A stretch of DNA of 64,000 bases from Nocardioides sp. Soil805 (lineage in GTDB: Bacteria; Actinomycetota; Actinomycetes; Propionibacteriales; Nocardioidaceae): assembly GCF_001429625.1 (NCBI RefSeq), contig NZ_LMSU01000002.1, positions 124,001 to 188,000 of the forward strand. Reading direction: 5' to 3'. The translations under genes and the position numbers were made by a program. Under the pieces are notes generated by a model. The model was not told the DNA's origin and made no database searches. It saw only the letters and a list, made by a program, of their open reading frames with translations. Shown piece by piece: positions 49,542 to 57,582 of this stretch (the first letter of the stretch is position 1; each line of letters begins with the position of its first letter).

Positions 49542-50044
49542 CGCGCGCCGGTGCCCGTCCGGTCCCGGCGCTGCAGGGCGTCCACGATCGCGGCGCTCGT
49601 GCGTTCGACCATGGCCAGCACCTCCCCGAATCCGTCGTCACCACCGTAGTACGGGTCCGGTACCTCGCCGCCCCGGTCGACCGGGTCGAAGTCGCGGAAC
49701 AGTGCGACCCGCTCGTGCGCGCCGACGTCGGCGAGGTTGGACCGGTCCATGACCAGCACCAGGTCGTGGCGCTCCAGCCACCCGTCGTCGTACTGCCGGG
49801 CGCGGTGGCCGGAGGGGTCGTAGCCCTCGCCGATCAGGGCGGTGGCGGCGCGGGCGTCCATCGGCCGCCCGACGTGCCAGCCTCCGGTGCCGGCGCTGCT
49901 GACCTCGACCTTCGCGGCCAGGCCGGCGCGGTCGAGGTGGTCGGCCAGCACCACGTGGGCCATCGGGGAGCGACAGATGTTGCCGAGGCACACGAGCGCG
50001 ATCCGGTAGGGCCCCTCGGTGTGCTGGTCGGGCAGCCGGTCCAT
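49538..50044 (-). CDS. Low-molecular-weight protein-tyrosine phosphatase
   Basis: 168 residues from an ATG at 50044. The signature loop VCLGNICRSPMAHVV (Cys19, Arg25) lies near the N-terminus and the general-acid loop is VPDPYYGGDDGF. SSAGTGGWHVGRPMDARA and VLVMDRSNL are conserved. It may act on tyrosine phosphate or, given the overlapping kinase gene, on phosphorylated ketosamine-type sugars as proposed for such pairs. Its start overlaps the stop of the upstream membrane gene. Confidence 0.94.
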   Translation of the reverse strand: MDRLPDQHTEGPYRIALVCLGNICRSPMAHVVLADHLDRAGLAAKVEVSSAGTGGWHVGRPMDARAATALIGEGYDPSGHRARQYDDGWLERHDLVLVMDRSNLADVGAHERVALFRDFDPVDRGGEVPDPYYGGDDGFGEVLAMVERTSAAIVDALQRRDRTGTGAR

Positions 50045-50415
50045 CACTCGTCGCTCACCACCGCGTCGATGGCCCACGTCGACAGGGTGATGACGACCGA
50101 GCCGAGGAGCGCGGTCCAGAACCCGTCGACGGTGAAGCCGAGGTCGAACGCGTCGGCGAGCCGCGCGGTGAGCATCAGCATCAGGGCGTTGATGACCAGC
50201 AGCAGCAGGCCGAGGGTCAGCAGGATGAAGGGCAGCGAGAGCAGGGTGATGAACGGCTTGATGAACGTGGTCACCAGGCCGAGGATCAGCGCGACGCCGA
50301 GGAGCGGGAGGACCTTGTCCTGCCAGTCGGTGCCGTCGAACGAGATGCCGTCGAGGAGCCACGCCGCGACGGCGACCCCTCCCGCGGTGGTCAGCAGCCA
50401 GATCACGAACCTCAT
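50044..50415 (-). CDS. Phage-holin-family-4-like small membrane protein
   Basis: 123 residues; the ATG at 50415 follows TACGCT by 7 nt (leaderless-type). Four hydrophobic segments: IWLLTTAGGVAVAAWLL, VLPLLGVALILGLVTTF, LSLPFILLTLGLLLLVINAL and ALLGSVVITLSTWAI. The LPFILLTLGLLLLVINALML stretch is the hallmark of the YvlD/phage-holin 4 superfamily. These are chromosomal membrane proteins, not evidence of a prophage. It begins a three-gene overlapping operon with the phosphatase and kinase genes. Confidence 0.88.
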   Translation of the reverse strand: MRFVIWLLTTAGGVAVAAWLLDGISFDGTDWQDKVLPLLGVALILGLVTTFIKPFITLLSLPFILLTLGLLLLVINALMLMLTARLADAFDLGFTVDGFWTALLGSVVITLSTWAIDAVVSDE

Positions 50416-50449
50416 GCCCGCCAGCGTAGGGGCGAGGTGGCAGCGCTGC

Positions 50450-51928
50450 TCAGCCCTCGGCGGGAGCCCAGTTGCCGTGGAAGCCCGCCGGCACGCGGGC
50501 GGGCAGGTGCACGGCCGCGACGTCCTCGAGCGAGGCGGCGTCGAGGACGCGCAGGTGCGAGCGGCCCTCGGCCGCGTCGAAGACGTAGCCGAGCAGGACG
50601 CCGTCGCCCTCGGTCGTGCTGCCGGGCGTGGGGACGAAGCAGAACTCGCTGGCCTCGAGGCCAGTGCCCAGGCGGCGTACGTCGGTGCGCCCGGCGTCCA
50701 GGTCGTGGCGCAGCACGGTGTCGCCGGCGCGCCCGCCGTCGAACCCGACGGCCCAGCCGTAGCGGTGGCGCCGGCCCGTGTGCCGCTCGTCGTGGCGCGG
50801 GAACTCCTGGGAGCGCTGGTCGAAGCCCGACTGCCGTGCCCGGCCGGTGGCCAGGTCCAGGGTGTAGCGGGCCAGGGTCGCCGGACCCTCGTCCGGGCCG
50901 TCCAGCACGGTGGCGAACATCCGCGGGTGCCGCACCACGTCGACGACGACGGTGTCCCCGTCGTCGTACGCGTTGAGGGTGTGGAAGACGAAGCACGGGT
51001 CGATCTCGAACCAGCGGATCGCGTCGCCCTCCGCGTCGCGCGGCAGGACGCCGATGCGGGCGGGGTAGTCGGGGTTCCACCGGTAGGGCAGCGCGGGGGA
51101 GCCGTCGGACCCGCCCGACCCGCGGGCGACCCGGGCGATCATCGGCTCGGGGACCGGGTTGCGTCCCACGACCCGTCCCAGCACGCCCCGGACCAGCGGG
51201 CGCACGAGGCGCGGGACGTCCGCGGTGGCGGCCGCGAGGTCGAAGGTGACGGGCAGGTCGAGGACGACGACGTGGCGCTCGGTGAGGGCGAAGTCGTGCA
51301 TCATCGGGCTGCCGTGGACGGTGATGTCGACGCTGCGCCGGATCCGCCCCGAGGTGTCGAGCACCGAGTAGTCGACGCGGTTGCCGCGCATCCAGCTGTA
51401 GGAGATCGCGTGCAGCTCGCCGGTGTCCGGGTCCTCGTGCGGGTGGGCGGTGTAGCCGGGGTGGCCGGGCAGGCTGGGCAGCGTCCCGTCGAAGTCGCAC
51501 GGCCCGACGGTGTCGAGCTCGTGGGTCAGCTCGTACGGCGACGCGCCGCCCTCCACGAGCGCCAGGGTCCGGCCCGCGTGCTCCAGGACGTTGGTGTTGG
51601 CGGCGAAGTCCGAGCCCCCGGGCGTGCCGCGGACCGGCTCGCCGAGCGTGGCGGCGACGTCGGCGGAGCGCACCCACCGGTTGCGGTACCACTGGGCCTG
51701 CCCGTCGCGGAGGTGCACGCCGTGCACCATCCCCTCGCCGAGGAACCAGTGGAAGTGCTCGCCCTGCTCGTGGATCGGGTTGGGGCCGATGCGCAGGTAG
51801 CGGCCGTCGAGGTGGTCGGGCAGCGTCCCGGTGACGGTCAGGTCGACGGCGGTGACCTCCTCGGTGACGGGCGCGAAGTTGTCCCGGAGGTAGCGGCTGG
51901 TGGTCGGCGGGGTGTGCGTGAGGGTCAT
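50450..51928 (-). CDS. Carotenoid oxygenase family protein
   Basis: 492 residues from an ATG at 51928. The family fold is evident from LPDHLDGRYLRIGPNPIHEQ, HFHWFLGEGMVHGVHLRDGQ, and the four iron-ligand His regions: YTAHPHEDPDTGE, SPMMHDFALTERHVVVL, CFVFHTLNAYDDGD and VPAGFHGNWAP at the C-terminus. It would cleave a carotenoid or stilbene-type double bond with O2. It is divergent from a TetR regulator; two identical-type operators fill the 66-bp gap, so expression is probably repressed until a ligand appears. Confidence 0.94.
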   Translation of the reverse strand: MTLTHTPPTTSRYLRDNFAPVTEEVTAVDLTVTGTLPDHLDGRYLRIGPNPIHEQGEHFHWFLGEGMVHGVHLRDGQAQWYRNRWVRSADVAATLGEPVRGTPGGSDFAANTNVLEHAGRTLALVEGGASPYELTHELDTVGPCDFDGTLPSLPGHPGYTAHPHEDPDTGELHAISYSWMRGNRVDYSVLDTSGRIRRSVDITVHGSPMMHDFALTERHVVVLDLPVTFDLAAATADVPRLVRPLVRGVLGRVVGRNPVPEPMIARVARGSGGSDGSPALPYRWNPDYPARIGVLPRDAEGDAIRWFEIDPCFVFHTLNAYDDGDTVVVDVVRHPRMFATVLDGPDEGPATLARYTLDLATGRARQSGFDQRSQEFPRHDERHTGRRHRYGWAVGFDGGRAGDTVLRHDLDAGRTDVRRLGTGLEASEFCFVPTPGSTTEGDGVLLGYVFDAAEGRSHLRVLDAASLEDVAAVHLPARVPAGFHGNWAPAEG

Positions 51929-51953
51929 GGCGGTCTCGGCTCGGGAAAGGTGG

Positions 51954-51988
51954 ATAACACTGTTATAGATCGACCATAACGGCGTTAT
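51954..51988. promoter_or_regulatory. Paired TetR operators between carotenoid oxygenase and tetR
   Basis: Two perfect dyads of the form ATAAC-N3-GTTAT occur at 51954-51966 and 51976-51988. Their centres are 22 bp apart, about two helical turns, so two dimers could bind the same face cooperatively. Site 2 ends 7 bp before the tetR ATG, and both lie within 60 bp of the oxygenase start. This is the clearest operator in the window. Confidence 0.85.
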
Positions 51989-51994
51989 GGCAGG

Positions 51995-52624
51995 ATGTCG
52001 AGGGTGAGCGGCCCACCTTCTACGGACTCTTCCTCGGCCTCGGGCGACCCGCGCCGGCGGCTCATCGAGGAGGCCGCCCGGATCCTGGGGGAGGAGGGGC
52101 CCTCCTCGCTGTCCGCGCGCCGGCTCGCCGGTGCCGCCGGGACCTCGACGATGGCGGTCTACACCCACTTCGGGTCCATGACGGGCGTGGTCGAGGCCGT
52201 CGCCACGGAGGGCTTCCGCCGGCTCATCGACCACGTGGACGCGGTGGGTCGCACGGAGGACCCGCTCGCCGACCTGCGGCGGATGGCCGGGGCCTACCGC
52301 GACAACGCCCTGGAGAACCGCCACCTCTTCGGCGTGATGTTCGGCGCGATCAGCCTCGGCGGCTTCCACGGCCGCGGTGCCGACCCGGAGGTGGCGGCGG
52401 CGGCCTTCGAGCAGATCGTGGCCGGCGTCGCCCGGGCCATGGACGCCGGCGTGCTCCTGCCCGGCGACCCGCGCGCCGTCGCCGCGCAGTTCTGGAGCGC
52501 CCTGCACGGCTACGTCATGCTCGAGCTCGCCGGCATGGACCGGGTGGTCGACGACTCCGAGCGCACCGTCCTGTGGCCGATGCTCGCGCACCTGCTGGCC
52601 GCCCTCGCCCCCTCGCCTCGCTAG
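51995..52624 (+). CDS. TetR family regulator of the carotenoid oxygenase gene
   Basis: 209 residues from an ATG at 51995 (GTG 52004 also possible). HTH: RRRLIEEAARILGEEGPSSL, SARRLAGAAGTSTMAVYTHF, GSMTGVVEAVATEGFRRLID. The C-terminal domain belongs to the WHG/TetR_C class: LADLRRMAGAYRDNALENRH, LFGVMFGAISLGG, AAQFWSALHGYVMLELAGM. The operators at 51954-51988 lie in front of it, so autorepression together with control of the divergent oxygenase is expected. Confidence 0.93.
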   Translation: MSRVSGPPSTDSSSASGDPRRRLIEEAARILGEEGPSSLSARRLAGAAGTSTMAVYTHFGSMTGVVEAVATEGFRRLIDHVDAVGRTEDPLADLRRMAGAYRDNALENRHLFGVMFGAISLGGFHGRGADPEVAAAAFEQIVAGVARAMDAGVLLPGDPRAVAAQFWSALHGYVMLELAGMDRVVDDSERTVLWPMLAHLLAALAPSPR

Positions 52625-52633
52625 CCTCCTGCC

Positions 52634-53203
52634 GTGACGATCGGCGGGACGGGCGTGATGCTCCTGGGCTGCCTCGTCGCGCTGGCGGTCTTCGTCGGCC
52701 TCGCGCGGCTGCTGCGCGGACGGCTCGGCCCGGTGACGGCGGTGGCGATCGCCGGGTTCTGCTGGACGGTCGTGTGCATCGGCATCCTGACGCTCATCCC
52801 GGCCGAGTGGGGCATCGGCGTCGTACCGGCCGACGAGGCCCAGACCACCTGCTCGCTCGACTACGGCGGCCCGGCGCCCGACGGCTTCTGGATCCTCCCC
52901 GGCAGCCAGCGGCTGCTCAACATCGCCGTCTTCGTCCCGGCCGGGGCGCTGTGGGTGCTGGCCGTCGCCCGCTGGCGCACCCGGTGGGTGCTCGGCCCGC
53001 TCGGCATCGCCGCCCTGGGGCTCTACTCGCTGCTCATCGAGACGGCACAGCTCGCGGCGGCCCGGATCGGTCGCGCCTGCGACGTCACCGACATGGTGGA
53101 CAACATCGCCGGGGCCGTCCTCGGGGGGCTGCTCGGCATCGTGCTCGCCCTCGTGCTGCAGCCGTGGAGGTACGGGCGGCCCCCGGTCCCGGGCCGGCGC
53201 TAA
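52634..53203 (+). CDS. VanZ family membrane protein
   Basis: 189 residues; GTG at 52634 follows TAGCCT by 6 nt (leaderless-type). Four or five membrane helices: [60 protein letters not shown] and [20 protein letters not shown], with the family motif [20 protein letters not shown] followed by [13 protein letters not shown]. VanZ-like proteins affect glycopeptide and lipoglycopeptide sensitivity in some bacteria, but most chromosomal members have no assigned role. Confidence 0.9.
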   Translation: MTIGGTGVMLLGCLVALAVFVGLARLLRGRLGPVTAVAIAGFCWTVVCIGILTLIPAEWGIGVVPADEAQTTCSLDYGGPAPDGFWILPGSQRLLNIAVFVPAGALWVLAVARWRTRWVLGPLGIAALGLYSLLIETAQLAAARIGRACDVTDMVDNIAGAVLGGLLGIVLALVLQPWRYGRPPVPGRR

Positions 53204-53213
53204 CCTGCTCGCC

Positions 53214-54317
53214 ATGTCCACGCCGTCCGTCCCGTCGTCCAGCTCGCCCACGTCCCCCTCGGCCCGTCGCAACGTCGCGGCGATCCCGACGTACGTGCCC
53301 GGCAAGCCGCCCACGCCCCGCGAGGGCCTCACGACGTACAAGCTGTCGTCGAACGAGAACCCCTACCCGCCGCTGCCCGGCGTCGTCGAGGCCGCGACCC
53401 GCGCCGCCGAGGCGATGAACCGCTACCCGGACATGGGCAACAGCGCGCTGTACGACGCCCTGGCGGCGCGGTTGGGCGTCCCGACGTCCGACCTGGCCGC
53501 GGCCACCGGGAGCGTGGCGCTGATCTACCAGCTCCTCAACGCCTTCTGCGATCCCGGCGACGAGGTCGTCTACGCCTGGCGCTCCTTCGAGGCCTACCCG
53601 ATCGCGGCCACCGTCGCCGACGCGACCAGCGTGCGGGTCCCGGTGCTGGCCGACGGTCGCCACGACCTGGACGCGATGGCCGAGGCGGTCACCGAGCGCA
53701 CCAAGGTCGTCATCGTCTGCACGCCCAACAACCCGACCGGGCCGGCCGTCTCGCAGTCCGACCTCGACGCGTTCCTCGCCCGAGTGCCGTCCCACGTGGT
53801 GGTCGTGGTCGACGAGGCCTACCTCGAGTTCGTGCGGATGGACGACGCGGTCGACGGCGTCGCGACGTACCGCGCCCACCCCAACGTCATCGTGACCCGT
53901 ACGTTCTCCAAGGCCTACGGGCTGGCGGGCTTCCGGGTCGGCTACGCGATCGCCCAGGCGCCGCTCGCCGGTGCGCTGCGGGCGGTGTCGCTGCCCTTCG
54001 GTGTCTCGTCGGTCGCGCAGGCCGCGGCGATCGCCTCGCTGGAGGCCGAGCCCGAGCTGCTCGAGCGGGTCGACGCCCTCGTCGCCGAGCGCGCCCGCGT
54101 GGTGGCCGGGATCCGCGACGCCGGCTGGGAGATCCCGGACGCGCAGGGCAACTTCGTGTGGTTCGGCCTCGGGGAGCGGACCGGGGACTTCGCGGCCGCG
54201 GCCGACGAGTTCGGCATCGTCGTGCGTCCCTTCGCCGGCGAGGGTGCGCGGGTCACGATCGGGGAGACCGAGGCCAACGACCGGCTGCTCGAGCTGGCGC
54301 GGACCTTCCCGCGGTGA
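53214..54317 (+). CDS. Histidinol-phosphate/aromatic aminotransferase (HisC/Pat-like)
   Basis: 367 residues; the ATG lies 7 nt after TAACCT (leaderless-type). Class I/II aminotransferase: [67 protein letters not shown], the PLP-binding [16 protein letters not shown], and [20 protein letters not shown] at the C-terminus. No his genes are adjacent, and the sequence resembles the actinobacterial Pat enzymes for aromatic amino acids as well as HisC. The 3' end faces the MFS gene with a palindromic element between them. Confidence 0.9.
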   Translation: MSTPSVPSSSSPTSPSARRNVAAIPTYVPGKPPTPREGLTTYKLSSNENPYPPLPGVVEAATRAAEAMNRYPDMGNSALYDALAARLGVPTSDLAAATGSVALIYQLLNAFCDPGDEVVYAWRSFEAYPIAATVADATSVRVPVLADGRHDLDAMAEAVTERTKVVIVCTPNNPTGPAVSQSDLDAFLARVPSHVVVVVDEAYLEFVRMDDAVDGVATYRAHPNVIVTRTFSKAYGLAGFRVGYAIAQAPLAGALRAVSLPFGVSSVAQAAAIASLEAEPELLERVDALVAERARVVAGIRDAGWEIPDAQGNFVWFGLGERTGDFAAAADEFGIVVRPFAGEGARVTIGETEANDRLLELARTFPR

Positions 54318-54343
54318 CCTGTCGCTCCGGACCGGTCGCCCGG

Positions 54344-54421
54344 ACTGTGTCGGCGAGTCGGTGACCGTGTGACGGTTGCAACGGTCACACGGTGACAGAG
54401 TCCCCGCCCGGGCGGGGACTC
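54344..54421 (-). repeat. 78-bp double-palindrome element, copy 3 (encodes the end of an MFS protein)
   Basis: In minus-strand orientation: 24-bp palindrome GAGTCCCCGCCC and complement (54421-54398, perfect), one base, a 36-bp palindrome (54396-54361; arms match at 17 of 18 positions, centre GTTGCAAC), and the 17-nt tail ending ACACAGT (54360-54344). The MFS reading frame enters the element at codon position 3 and stops inside the second palindrome (TGA 54387-54385). The rest lies between the convergent genes. Confidence 0.93.
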
Positions 54422-55683
54422 TCCCGCGGCATCCGGTCCATCGCCCGGAACGACGGCACCCGCGTCGGCGCCATCGTCGTGAGGAAGTACGCCGCCCCGG
54501 CGAGGAGCAGGGCGGGCAAGAGGCCGAGGGCCGTGACGGCCACGCCGCCGAGCAGCCCGCCGAGGGGCATCAGCGACCAGCAGATCGCGGTGTTGAGCGA
54601 GGAGACCCGGCCCATCAGCGGGTCCGGGATCCGCTCCAGGATGACGGCGCCGAGGATCGGGTTGAGGAAGCCCGCCGCCGCGCCGGCCACGATGGTGACC
54701 GCGAAGACCGCCCACAGCGGCGACTCGACCGCCATCACCACGAAGCGTGGCGCGCCCGCGATGAGGAACGCCACGACGTACGTCCGGTAGCGCGGCAGCG
54801 TCTCGCCCCACCGCGCGGCGGCCAGCGCGCCGAGCACCGAGGCCCCGCTGAAGACCGCGAACAGCGCGCCCAGCACCTCGACCCCGGCGCCGGACTCCTT
54901 CGCCCACACCGGCGCGAGCACCGTGACGTAGGCCTGGTCCACCAGGTTGGTCACCGCCACCATCGCGCACACCGCGACCAGGACCGGCTCGGTGCGAAGG
55001 AAGTCCCAGCCCTCCCGGAGCTCGGTGAGGTACGACGTCGCGGCGGCGTCGCCGGTCGTCCCGTCCTCCGCGGACGGCGGCACCGGACGACCCATCCCGG
55101 TGGTGGCCAGCGCGAAGACGGCGAAGGAGATCACGAAGGACGCGGCGTCGACGTACAGGGCGTTGGCCGCGCCCACCGCGGCGACCAGCAGGCCGGCCAG
55201 GGCCGCGCCGGTCATCGACGACGTGCGCTCGACGGCGCTCGCCAGACCGGTGACCCGCTCGAGGGGGACGTTGGCGACCCGCGCGATCTCGGGGGTCATC
55301 GCCGCCTTGCCGGCGTCGCCCGGGCCGCGCAGCGCGCCCGCCAGCGCGACGAGCACCAGCAGCAGCGGGAAGGTCAGCATCCCGAGGTGGTGCAGGAACG
55401 GGATGGCCCCCACCACGACGGCCGAGGCGAGGTCACAGGTGAGGGTCACGCGGCGCGGGCCCAGCCGGTCGAGCAGCGGCCCGCCGAGCGCCTTGAAGAT
55501 CACGAGCGGCGCGATCTCGGCGGCCGCGACCAGCCCGGTCTGGGTGGCCGACCCGGTGGTGGACAGCACGAACCACGGGATCGCGATCATCGAGACCCGG
55601 GTCCCGACGAAGGAGATGCCCTCGGCCGTGAGGCCTCCGACGAGCGGGGCGCGACGGGGCGCGACGGCAGTCGGGGTGCTCAT
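54385..55683 (-). CDS. MFS transporter
   Basis: 432 residues from an ATG at 55683. It has twelve hydrophobic segments with the motif FKALGGPLLDRLGPRRVTLT after the second helix and GVIAALPA-type spacing typical of the MFS_3/enterobactin-exporter-like class; AGALRGPGDAGKAAMTPEIA and ERVTGLASAVERTSSMTGAA are characteristic. Probable drug or siderophore exporter. The last 12 residues (ESPRPGGDSVTV) and the stop codon are encoded by the palindromic element, so the C-terminus has been replaced or extended. Its start overlaps the stop of the upstream regulator gene (ATGA). Confidence 0.92.
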   Translation of the reverse strand: MSTPTAVAPRRAPLVGGLTAEGISFVGTRVSMIAIPWFVLSTTGSATQTGLVAAAEIAPLVIFKALGGPLLDRLGPRRVTLTCDLASAVVVGAIPFLHHLGMLTFPLLLVLVALAGALRGPGDAGKAAMTPEIARVANVPLERVTGLASAVERTSSMTGAALAGLLVAAVGAANALYVDAASFVISFAVFALATTGMGRPVPPSAEDGTTGDAAATSYLTELREGWDFLRTEPVLVAVCAMVAVTNLVDQAYVTVLAPVWAKESGAGVEVLGALFAVFSGASVLGALAAARWGETLPRYRTYVVAFLIAGAPRFVVMAVESPLWAVFAVTIVAGAAAGFLNPILGAVILERIPDPLMGRVSSLNTAICWSLMPLGGLLGGVAVTALGLLPALLLAGAAYFLTTMAPTRVPSFRAMDRMPRESPRPGGDSVTV

Positions 55684-56240
55684 GACTCGGGCCCCAGGGC
55701 TCCGGGGCGGGGGAAGGCGTTGAGGTTGACGCTGAACGGGGCGGCGGTGTCGTCGTCACTGTCACGGGCCTCCTCGATCACCCGCACGAGCGCCTGGACG
55801 AGGTCGTCGGCCTGGCTCGGCGTGAGGCGGACCTCCCAGTCGCTGAGGGTCCCGACCGAGCGCCACTCCTCGGGGAGGAACCGCAGCTCGGCGACCGCCG
55901 AGCGCAACCGGTCGCCGTACAGCAGGGCGACGTTCGTCAGGTAGGCCTCGACGTCCTCGTCGCTCGTGCCCTCCCCGCGGAAGTCGGTGCGGGTGGCGTC
56001 GTGCGCGGCCCGCCACCACCGGTCGCGGCCGGTACCGCGCTCGGGGTCGTCCTCGATGAAGCCGTGCTGGGCGAGCTGGCGCAGGTGGTACGACGTGGCG
56101 CCGGTGTTGAGGCCGAGGCGCTGGGCCAGCGTCGTGGCGGTCGCCGGCCCCTCGGTGCGCAGCACGCCCAGTATCCGCAGCCGGACCGGGTGGCTCAGGG
56201 CGCGCAGTCCGGCGATGTCGGGGGAGACGGAGGAGGCCAT
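55680..56240 (-). CDS. ArsR-type (HTH_20) transcriptional regulator
   Basis: 186 residues from an ATG at 56240, which follows TAGCAT by 6 nt on the minus strand (leaderless-type); a TTTGCA box lies 18 nt further upstream. The winged helix is clear: LRALSHPVRLRILGVLRTEG, PATATTLAQRLGLNTGATSY, HLRQLAQHGFIEDDPERG. The C-terminal half (WRAAHDATRTDFRGEG, LSDWEVRLTPSQADDL) is conserved in regulators paired with MFS exporters. It forms a two-gene operon with the exporter. Confidence 0.92.
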   Translation of the reverse strand: MASSVSPDIAGLRALSHPVRLRILGVLRTEGPATATTLAQRLGLNTGATSYHLRQLAQHGFIEDDPERGTGRDRWWRAAHDATRTDFRGEGTSDEDVEAYLTNVALLYGDRLRSAVAELRFLPEEWRSVGTLSDWEVRLTPSQADDLVQALVRVIEEARDSDDDTAAPFSVNLNAFPRPGALGPES

Positions 56241-56311
56241 GAGGTGATGCTAGAACCGCCAACAGTCATTTGCAAACACTTCTTTGCGGTCGGTTCGCGC
56301 GGTCCGGGTCA

Positions 56312-56381
56312 TGTAACGCGCCGTTACCCACGGATGACCGCCCATCGATGGGGGGTGGGGCGAGGCGGACGGCGCGTTACA
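56312..56381. repeat. Large symmetric dyad with a central palindrome
   Basis: TGTAACGCGCCGT (56312-56324) is repeated inverted and perfectly at 56369-56381. Exactly midway lies the 12-bp palindrome CCCATCGATGGG (56341-56352); all share the centre 56346.5. The region between arms and centre is not complementary. It lies in the 206-bp gap between the ArsR-type regulator and the GST gene, 66 bp before the GST start, and may be a multi-site operator. Confidence 0.6.
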
Positions 56382-56446
56382 GGGGGCGCGGCCGGTCGCC
56401 GGCACCGTGACAAGATGGTTGAGACGGCAACGATCGGGAGGTACAC

Positions 56447-57418
<972 letters not shown>

Positions 57419-57419
57419 C

Positions 57420-57582
57420 GCCGAGAGGGTGCCGAGCGGGCACTTTGTGGCGCGTGGAGGGTGCCGAGCGGGCACTTCCTGACCGCTGGATCGTGCCGAG
57501 CGGGCACTTCCTGACCGCAAGACCGAAGTGTCAGGAAGTGCCCGCTCGGCGGTGCTGGGGTGTCAGGAAGTGCCCGGTCGGC
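57420..57582. repeat. 32-bp repeat array 4 (inverted, 3 + 2 units)
   Basis: Reverse units have GGGCAC cores at 57438, 57470 and 57502; forward units start at 57531 and 57563, all at 32-bp spacing within each half. A partial unit (GCCGAGAGGG) begins 2 bp after the GST stop, and the last unit ends at 57582, the base before the stop codon of the convergent gene. The array thus exactly fills the space between two convergent coding regions. Confidence 0.92.

Noticed and set aside
50044..50415. Prophage indicated by a holin-like protein
   Set aside because: The YvlD/phage-holin 4 superfamily is common on chromosomes, and no other phage gene is present; it belongs to an operon with a phosphatase and a kinase.
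52621..53203. Glycopeptide resistance locus suggested by VanZ
   Set aside because: No vanA/H/X or two-component genes are adjacent; isolated VanZ-like proteins are widespread.
54344..54421. Element copy 3 as a simple Rho-independent terminator
   Set aside because: The same 78-bp sequence occurs inside two coding regions, it has a conserved unpaired 17-nt tail, and no T-tract follows.
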